A DNA stretch of 9,605 nt from VRUE01 sp035701465. GTDB taxonomy: Bacteria; Actinomycetota; Thermoleophilia; Solirubrobacterales; 70-9. Each line of letters begins with the position of its first letter. Position 1 is the first letter of the stretch. The notes beneath the pieces are model-generated. The model did no database searches. It was given only the letters and a program-made list of their open reading frames with translations, and was not told where the DNA came from. Both the position numbers and the translations under genes were made by a program. Location of the stretch: assembly GCA_035701465.1 (NCBI GenBank), contig DASSMU010000252.1:1-9605 (forward strand), read 5' to 3'. Of this stretch, positions 1 through 4,268 are shown piece by piece.

Positions 1-130
1 GGGCGGCCAACTAGCGTCTCGGGCTCGCAGCCCATAACGCAAGCGCGGCCTGCCCGTCTCGTCTGCTTTCGGGAGCCCCCGTCGCGGTGAGGCGAACCTA
101 CGACCGCGGCCGGATAGCTCCCAGAAGCAG
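1..130. other. Highly foldable non-coding region 3' of tadA
   Basis: No convincing reading frame covers this stretch. Two compact folds can be drawn by hand. In the first, positions 1-8 pair with 47-55 (one bulge), enclosing a GCG/CGC pair (14-16 with 38-40) and a perfect GGGCT-CGC-AGCCC hairpin (21-33). In the second, 63-76 pair with 117-130 (13 of 14 positions, counting one G-U), then 79-88 with 103-113 (one bulge), capped by AGG-CGAA-CCT (90-99). The second fold is a single hairpin of about 68 nt lying 11 bp beyond the tadA stop. It could be a 3'-UTR hairpin or terminator of tadA (minus strand), though no T-tract follows on that strand. Alternatively it could terminate a plus-strand transcript entering from outside the window, since TTTCAT follows at 131. 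A structured RNA gene cut by the window edge is also possible. SRP RNA and tmRNA hallmarks were sought and not found. Confidence 0.35.
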
Positions 131-140
131 TTTCATGCCG

Positions 141-608
141 CTAGCGTCGGGCGGCGAAGAAGTCGCTGAGCAGGGCGGCGCACTCGGCCTCCAGCATGCC
201 ACCGGTGACCTTGGGGCGGTGGTTCAGGGCGGGCTCGGCGAGGACGTCGAGGACGCTGCCGGCGGCGCCCGCCTTGGGGTCGGCGGTTCCGTAGACGACT
301 GCGGGAATGCGGGCGAGGACGATCGCGCCTGCGCACATCGCGCAGGGCTCGAGCGTCACGTAGAGGGTCGTGCCGGGTAGGCGCCAACCGCCCAGGGCCT
401 CGGCGGCGGCGCGGATCGCGAGGATCTCGGCGTGGGCCGTGGGGTCGGCTCGCAGCTCGCGCTCGTTCCCCGTCGCGGCCAGCGGCTCGCCGTCGCGGGC
501 GATCACGGCGCCGATCGGCACGTCGCCGTGGCGCTCCGCTTCGCGGGCGCGCTCGATCGCCATCGCCATCAGCCGCTCGTCCTTGGACGTCGATGCGTCG
601 CCTCTCAT
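141..608 (-). CDS. tadA: tRNA-specific adenosine deaminase TadA
   Basis: This gene encodes a 155-residue member of the cytidine/deoxycytidylate deaminase fold. It should deaminate adenosine-34 to inosine in the anticodon wobble position of tRNA-Arg(ACG), in the cytoplasm. The zinc and catalytic signature is complete: a THAE-type motif (TAHAEI, His and Glu at about residues 58-60) and PCAMCAG at about residues 88-94, whose two cysteines complete the zinc site. The N-terminal helix beginning ERLMAMAIERA and the VPIGAVI strand are typical, and the length matches the family. ATG at 608 is preferred; a second ATG 13 codons in would cut into the first helix. No Shine-Dalgarno precedes it, but TACTCT ends 7 nt upstream, consistent with leaderless transcription. 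It is divergent from the S8 protease across 94 bp. Riboflavin-type or guanine deaminases share the fold, but length and motifs favour TadA. Confidence 0.95.
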   Translation of the reverse strand: MRGDASTSKDERLMAMAIERAREAERHGDVPIGAVIARDGEPLAATGNERELRADPTAHAEILAIRAAAEALGGWRLPGTTLYVTLEPCAMCAGAIVLARIPAVVYGTADPKAGAAGSVLDVLAEPALNHRPKVTGGMLEAECAALLSDFFAARR

Positions 609-615
609 CCATCGG

Positions 616-621
616 AGAGTA
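616..621 (-). promoter_or_regulatory. Putative -10 element of tadA
   Basis: TACTCT (TANNNT) ends 7 nt before the tadA ATG, and there is no Shine-Dalgarno sequence. This spacing would start the transcript at or within a nucleotide or two of the start codon. No recognisable -35 hexamer was found. Confidence 0.35.
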
Positions 622-643
622 TGTGGATCAACAACTTCGCGAG

Positions 644-649
644 TAGGCT
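644..649 (+). promoter_or_regulatory. Putative -10 element upstream of the S8 protease
   Basis: TAGGCT, the same hexamer seen before the metallo-hydrolase gene at 2682, lies 53 nt before the protease ATG. If used, it gives a leader of about 45 nt containing an inverted repeat GCTCGC (664-669) / GCGAGC (687-692) just upstream of the start codon. No -35 consensus is visible, so the call is tentative. Confidence 0.2.
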
Positions 650-702
650 GGTGTTAGGGGGAAGCTCGCTCGGTTGCAGGGATTGCGCGAGCGCAGAACA
701 AG

Positions 703-2052
703 ATGAACCGACTCCTTCCGATCGCTGCCGCCGCGACCCTGCAAGCGGCCCTCTGCCTCGCCCCGGCCGGCGCCGGCGCCGCGAGCGGCCTCGCACCCGC
801 CCATGGCTTCGCCCCCCACCAACTCGTGGTCAAGGTCGCCGGTGCCCGCGCGGCCCGCACCGTGACCTTGCCCCGCCACGTCGGCGTTAGGGCCACGGCC
901 GCGGCCCTGCGCCGGCTTCCCGGAGTCGCCTACGCCGCACCCAACTACGTCGCCACCGCCTCCGCGACGAAGTCCGAAGTCTCGACCGAACTGCCCAACG
1001 ACCCGGGGACGATCGACCTTCCAATCGGGCCACCTAGCGGATGGGTCGCCAAGCAGTGGAACTTCCTCCCCTGGCAGGGAACGGCGACGCCGCTGCTCCC
1101 CATCTCTCCCGGGGGGATCGACGCCGTCGGAGCCTGGGAGCACCTGGCGGCCACCGGCCATCCCGGCGCGGAAGGCGTCACCGTCGCGGTCCTCGACACC
1201 GGAATCGCCTACCGGGCGAAGAGCCCTCGCTTCCTGCGCAGCCCCGACTTCACCGCGAGCCAGTTCGTCCCCGGTTACGACTTCGTCGACAACGACCGGG
1301 TCCCGCTCGACGAAAACGGTCACGGGACCCACGTGGCCGGGACGATCGCCGAGAAGACCAACAACGGCATCGGCCTGACCGGGATCGCCTACCGGGCGAA
1401 ACTGATGCCGGTCCGCGTTCTCGACAAGCACGGACGCGGGCAGGCGGACGAGATCGCCAAAGGGATCCGGTTCGCCGTAGCCCACGGCGCCGACGTGATC
1501 AACATGAGCTTCAACTTCGAATGCGGCAAGCAGGTGCCGGGGGTCGACGAAGCGCTGCGCCAGGCCTACCGTAAAGGCGTGGTCACCGTCGCATCCGTCG
1601 GCAACCTCGGCTCGGAGGCGTGCGTGGCCCCGCCCGCCACCAGCCCACACACGATCGGGGTCGGGGGCAGCACCGAGGGCGGCTGCCTTGGCGATTACTC
1701 ACTGGCGGGCGCAGATGTCGACGTCCTCGCACCCGGCGGAGGAGACCCCGCGGTGGGCTGCCCCTCGGTCTCGGCCGGCCCGATCTACCAGGTGACGCTC
1801 CAGGAACACAACACCCGCCGCTTCGCCGAGCCCAGCAACTACGTCGGCACCTCGATGGCCGCCGCACACGTCTCTGGGGTCGCCGCGATGATCCTCGCCA
1901 GCGGCACGCTTGACCCCAAAGCGAAGAAGAAGGGACGGGTCGAGGCGGTGACGAAGCGTCTACGCGCGACGGCGCGCGACCTGGGCCTTCCCGAAACGCG
2001 CCAGGGCGCCGGCCTGATCGACGCCTCCGCCGCTACGGAACCGCAAGGCTAA
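703..2052 (+). CDS. Secreted S8 subtilisin-like serine protease
   Basis: This 449-residue protein is a subtilase (peptidase S8). Residues 1-27 form a signal peptide (short basic start, Ala/Leu-rich core, GAGA-AS cleavage region). Residues about 37-85 resemble the C-terminal half of an inhibitor I9-type prodomain, ending in the typical LPGVAYAAPNYV segment but shorter than usual. The catalytic domain carries all key residues: Asp165 in VAVLDTG, His207 in NGHGTHVAGT, oxyanion Asn301 in VASVGN, and Ser384 in GTSMAAAHVSG. Five cysteines (residues 274, 307, 328, 353 and one in the signal peptide) could form disulfides outside the cell. There is no C-terminal anchor, so it is probably released or loosely attached. 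ATG 703 is the only possible start, because a stop lies in frame at 655 with no other start codon between; it has no Shine-Dalgarno. The stop overlaps that of the convergent uspA-like gene. Substrate cannot be told from sequence. Confidence 0.93.
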   Translation: MNRLLPIAAAATLQAALCLAPAGAGAASGLAPAHGFAPHQLVVKVAGARAARTVTLPRHVGVRATAAALRRLPGVAYAAPNYVATASATKSEVSTELPNDPGTIDLPIGPPSGWVAKQWNFLPWQGTATPLLPISPGGIDAVGAWEHLAATGHPGAEGVTVAVLDTGIAYRAKSPRFLRSPDFTASQFVPGYDFVDNDRVPLDENGHGTHVAGTIAEKTNNGIGLTGIAYRAKLMPVRVLDKHGRGQADEIAKGIRFAVAHGADVINMSFNFECGKQVPGVDEALRQAYRKGVVTVASVGNLGSEACVAPPATSPHTIGVGGSTEGGCLGDYSLAGADVDVLAPGGGDPAVGCPSVSAGPIYQVTLQEHNTRRFAEPSNYVGTSMAAAHVSGVAAMILASGTLDPKAKKKGRVEAVTKRLRATARDLGLPETRQGAGLIDASAATEPQG

Positions 2053-2492
2053 GTCGTACGGACGATGATTACGCTGCAAGGGGCATGGTGGGAAACGTTG
2101 TTGGGGACGCTGCCGAGGAGGAAGCGGCGCGCTCCGGTCATGCCCTTGTTGCCGACGACGATCAGGTCGGCTTTGGTCTCTTCGGCGACGTTGAGGATCG
2201 CTTCGGCGGGTTCGGCCTCGATCGGATGCGTCTGAACCTCCACGCCCTCCTTGCGGGCGCTTGCCGCGGCGGCGTCGAGGACGAGGTTGACGTCCTCACG
2301 CGGACCGATCTCGTACTGGACGTCAGCCGGCGCGTCGAGCTTCTCCGCCTCGACCCGGCGTTTGGGCAGGGGCTCGTAGGCGCTGACGATGCTGAGCTCG
2401 GCACCGGATAGCTTCGCCAGGTCGATGGCCTGGCGGACAGCCTCCGCGGCGGTCTCGGACCCGTCGGTTCCAACAACGATGCGAGTGAACAC
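2049..2492 (-). CDS. Universal stress protein, UspA family, ATP-binding type
   Basis: This is a single Usp domain of 147 residues, the normal size for the family. It opens with the hallmark FTRIVVGTDGSE strand-turn (residues 2-13). Near the C-terminus it has the complete nucleotide-binding signature G-x2-G-x9-G-S (Gly114, Gly117, Gly127, Ser128), which in the family marks ATP-binding members. It ends in the usual CSVIIVR strand. It is expected to be a cytoplasmic homodimer acting in stress or energy limitation; its partner is unknown. The start is GTG at 2490-2492, fixed by a perfect AGGAGG (2497-2502) four nucleotides upstream. The gene lies 36 bp downstream of a 50-residue membrane ORF on the same strand, so the two may be co-transcribed. 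Its TAG stop (2049-2051) overlaps the TAA of the convergent protease gene. Confidence 0.93.
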   Translation of the reverse strand: MFTRIVVGTDGSETAAEAVRQAIDLAKLSGAELSIVSAYEPLPKRRVEAEKLDAPADVQYEIGPREDVNLVLDAAAASARKEGVEVQTHPIEAEPAEAILNVAEETKADLIVVGNKGMTGARRFLLGSVPNNVSHHAPCSVIIVRTT

Positions 2493-2496
2493 GCCG

Positions 2497-2502
2497 CCTC
2501 CT
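2497..2502 (-). promoter_or_regulatory. Shine-Dalgarno site of the uspA-like gene
   Basis: AGGAGG on the minus strand lies 4 nt before the GTG start and decides that start codon. It contrasts with several neighbouring genes that have no ribosome binding site, which fits an operon-internal position behind the small ORF at 2529-2681. Confidence 0.8.
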
Positions 2503-2528
2503 CTGCTGGTCGCTGAACGGGGCCGATA

Positions 2529-2681
2529 CTAACGCGGCGAGTGGCCGTGAGCCGGCAGGCCGCGGAAGCCGTCGCCAAGGATTTCGGTCGGCGTCGTCGC
2601 GAGGCGGTAGATCGCGATCGCCATCGAGGCGACCAGGCAGACGATCAGCACCGTCATCCCGGCTTTCCAGAGACTTGGCAT
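2529..2681 (-). CDS. Small single-pass membrane protein (50 aa), hypothetical
   Basis: This short ORF runs from ATG at 2681 to TAG at 2529 and is not assignable to a known family. It starts MPSLWKAG. Residues about 8-26 form one clean hydrophobic helix (MTVLIVCLVASMAIAIY), followed by an arginine and a polar, glycine/histidine-containing tail ending HGHSPR. A cytoplasmic N-terminus with an extracytoplasmic tail, or the reverse, are both possible. It ends 36 bp before the uspA-like gene on the same strand, and the strong Shine-Dalgarno of that gene suggests it is second in a two-gene unit led by this ORF. Its start codon is only 15 bp from the divergent metallo-hydrolase start. Evidence against: no Shine-Dalgarno, no clear -10 on this strand, and short length. 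The membrane-helix pattern makes chance less likely. Confidence 0.5.
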   Translation of the reverse strand: MPSLWKAGMTVLIVCLVASMAIAIYRLATTPTEILGDGFRGLPAHGHSPR

Positions 2682-2687
2682 TAGGCT
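2682..2687 (+). promoter_or_regulatory. Putative -10 element, metallo-hydrolase gene
   Basis: TAGGCT is followed by 9 nt and then the ATG at 2697. No Shine-Dalgarno is present, so a leaderless or near-leaderless transcript is implied. The element directly abuts the start codon of the divergent 50-residue ORF, so the promoter would overlap that coding sequence. Confidence 0.4.
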
Positions 2688-2696
2688 GATCTCATC

Positions 2697-3410
2697 ATGG
2701 AGAAGGTTGCCGACGGGGTCTGGCTGCTGCGCGGGGATTTCCGCAAGGCGATGAGCATCTACTTCCTCGAGGACGAGGGCGGGGCGGTGCAGTTCGACGC
2801 CGGGTCCAAGTCGATGACGAAGAAGGCGAGGGCGGCGGCCAGGCAACTCGGCGGCCTGAAGCGGATCGTGCTCGGACACGCGCATGCGGACCATCGCGGG
2901 ACGGCGCCCGCGATGGGCGTCCCGATCCACTGCCATCCCGACGAAGTCGCGGACGCCGAAAGCGACGCCTCGATCGCCCCCTACATGGACCTTTCCGAGT
3001 TGCCCTGGGCACCGGCGCGCCGGATCTACCCGCTGCTGCTGCGGCGCTGGGACGGCGGTGCGGTGAAGATCGACGGGACCGTCTCCGAGGGCGACGAGGT
3101 CGCCGGCTTCCGCGTCGTCCACTTCCCCGGCCACGCGCCGGGGCTGATCGGGCTCTGGCGCGAGAGCGACCGGCTGGCGATCGTCAGCGACGTCGTCTAC
3201 CTGATCGACTCGGTGCGGCTGGGACGGCCGCTGCCCGCGGGCGAGGCGAGCGTGCCGCACCCGGCCTGGGCCTGGGACCACGCCAAGGCGAAGGAGTCGG
3301 TGCGCAAACTGGCGGCGCTGGAACCGGCGGTCGTCTGCGCCGGGCACGAGGAGCCGCTGCGGGGGGACAACCTGCGAGAGACGCTGGAGCGGGCCGCCGA
3401 CAGGTACTGA
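2697..3410 (+). CDS. Metallo-beta-lactamase-fold hydrolase
   Basis: This is a 237-residue stand-alone MBL-fold enzyme, a normal length for the glyoxalase-II-like and lactonase-like branches. The metal-ligand set is complete: HAHADH (His61, His63, Asp65, His66), His146 in HFPGHAPG, Asp165 in IVSDVVY, and His217 in CAGHEEP. The N-terminal FDAG segment (residues 33-36) is also typical. It should bind two metal ions and hydrolyse a thioester, lactone, phosphodiester or similar bond in the cytoplasm. Nothing in the sequence fixes the substrate, and true beta-lactamase activity is unlikely because there is no signal peptide. ATG 2697 follows a TAGGCT element by 9 nt. It is divergent from the small membrane ORF and uspA-like pair, and 45 bp upstream of the truncated membrane-protein gene, which seems to have its own promoter. 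Confidence 0.9.
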   Translation: MEKVADGVWLLRGDFRKAMSIYFLEDEGGAVQFDAGSKSMTKKARAAARQLGGLKRIVLGHAHADHRGTAPAMGVPIHCHPDEVADAESDASIAPYMDLSELPWAPARRIYPLLLRRWDGGAVKIDGTVSEGDEVAGFRVVHFPGHAPGLIGLWRESDRLAIVSDVVYLIDSVRLGRPLPAGEASVPHPAWAWDHAKAKESVRKLAALEPAVVCAGHEEPLRGDNLRETLERAADRY

Positions 3411-3440
3411 GCCGGGGCGCGCCCGCTGCCTCCGCTGCCA

Positions 3441-3446
3441 TAGTTT
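3441..3446 (+). promoter_or_regulatory. Putative -10 element, membrane-protein gene
   Basis: TAGTTT lies exactly 9 nt before the ATG at 3456, again without a Shine-Dalgarno sequence. The spacing is identical to that at 2682-2687 and 6635-6640. Confidence 0.4.
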
Positions 3447-3455
3447 CCGCCCCTG

Positions 3456-4268
3456 ATGATCGGGACCTACGCCTCGGCGGCGCTGATCTGCGCCGCCTCG
3501 CTGCTGGTGGGACGTGCCGTCCTCGGCCTTGCCGGAGGAGAGGAGTCGCGTCGGTGGCTGGCGCCGGCGGTCGGCTTCGGCGCGGTGCTCACGGTCACCG
3601 GCTTCCTGGCCCGGGCGCCGGGTCACGCGACCAGCGCGACCTTGGGCCTGCTGGCCCTGCTCGTGGCCGCGGCGCTGCTGCTCTGGTGGCAGCCGCGACG
3701 CGGCGGCGCGGGCCTGCTGCGGGAGGGACTGCCTGTCGCCGTGGTCGTCGCACTGGTGCTCTCGATCCCCTTCGCGATCAGCGGGCGCTGGGGGATCGTC
3801 GGCGTCGGCTTCAACAACGACCTCGGCCTGCACCTGGCCTGGGCCGAGTGGCTGCGCAGCGGCCTCGGCCCGGCGCCGGAAGCCGGCTACCCACTCGGCC
3901 CGCACGCGCTCGCCGCCGCGGTCGCGGCCCTGCCCGGGATCGGCCTCGGCCAGGCCTTCGTCGGCGAGATCTTCGCGATCGGGATCCTCACCGCGCTGAC
4001 CGCGCTGATCGCGCTCGACGACCTCGGGGGAGTGCGCCGAGTGCTGGCCGCGACCCTGGTCGCGATCCCCTACCTCGGGGCCTCTTATTTCGCCCAGGGC
4101 GCCTTCAAGGAGACCGCCGAGGCCCTCTTCGTCCTCGCCTTCGCCCTCTACCCCCACGACTTCGACCGCCGACGGGCCGAAATCCGGAGCCTGGCTCCGG
4201 ATTTCGGCCCGTCGGCCTTGGGGAGGCGTTTCGTGCCGCTCGGGCCGAGTCGCCCGCCCGCAGCGTGA
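3456..4268 (+). pseudogene. Polytopic membrane protein, GT-C-like, 3'-truncated at palindrome
   Basis: The open frame gives 270 residues, but only the first ~237 look genuine. They contain about six or seven hydrophobic helices (roughly residues 5-26, 34-53, 60-78, 90-108, 146-164, 166-188, 195-213 and the start of another at 220-231). Between helices 4 and 5 is a loop with FNNDLGLHLAWAEWL (Asp122) and then YPLGPH. An acidic residue in the first large extracytoplasmic loop, followed by a Pro-Gly-His motif, is reminiscent of GT-C-type, polyprenyl-phosphate-sugar-dependent glycosyltransferases. That is a family-level guess. From residue 238 the frame enters the 49-bp palindrome and then reads out-of-frame through mfd sequence to a chance TGA. 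Related proteins with this architecture are usually several hundred residues longer, so the C-terminal half is missing. Confidence 0.7.
4168..4216. repeat. Perfect 49-bp palindrome at gene junction
   Basis: Positions 4168-4191 are the exact reverse complement of 4193-4216: 24-bp arms around a single T at 4192, with the core GGAGCC-T-GGCTCC. The symmetry stops at both ends (C4167 does not pair with C4217). It sits exactly where the membrane-protein homology ends and an Mfd-like frame begins. No T-tract follows on either strand, so it is not a canonical intrinsic terminator. A REP/MITE-like dispersed palindrome, or a recombination or misassembly point, is more likely. No second copy exists in this window. 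Confidence 0.85.

Noticed and set aside
1..130. SRP RNA, tmRNA or RNase P RNA gene
   Set aside because: The GGAAGCAGC-type apical motif of SRP RNA, the tRNA-like ends and in-frame tag of tmRNA, and the conserved 5' core of RNase P RNA were all sought on both strands and not found. Only generic strong pairing remains.
628..1650. 340-residue minus-strand open frame opposite the protease
   Set aside because: It is an antisense shadow with repetitive Gly/Asp/Arg composition and no recognisable domain. The protease frame has all catalytic residues.
2529..4157. 542-residue minus-strand open frame
   Set aside because: It is antisense to the metallo-hydrolase and membrane-protein genes and has a Gln/Arg/Asp-rich low-information translation. 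Only its last 50 codons, beginning at 2681, look like a real protein and are listed separately.
4168..4216. Intrinsic terminator
   Set aside because: The hairpin is strong, but no T-tract follows on either strand and both flanks are coding-like sequence of interrupted genes.
4265..4268. GTGA overlap suggesting translational coupling of the membrane protein to mfd
   Set aside because: The upstream frame reads about 50 nt of mfd sequence out of frame after the palindrome, so its TGA at 4266-4268 is a chance stop. The overlap is not evidence of an evolved operon.
3456..4268. Mobile element or novel defence gene
   Set aside because: Apart from the palindrome there are no transposase motifs, target duplications or nuclease/NTPase signatures. 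The gene is simply a truncated multi-helix membrane protein.
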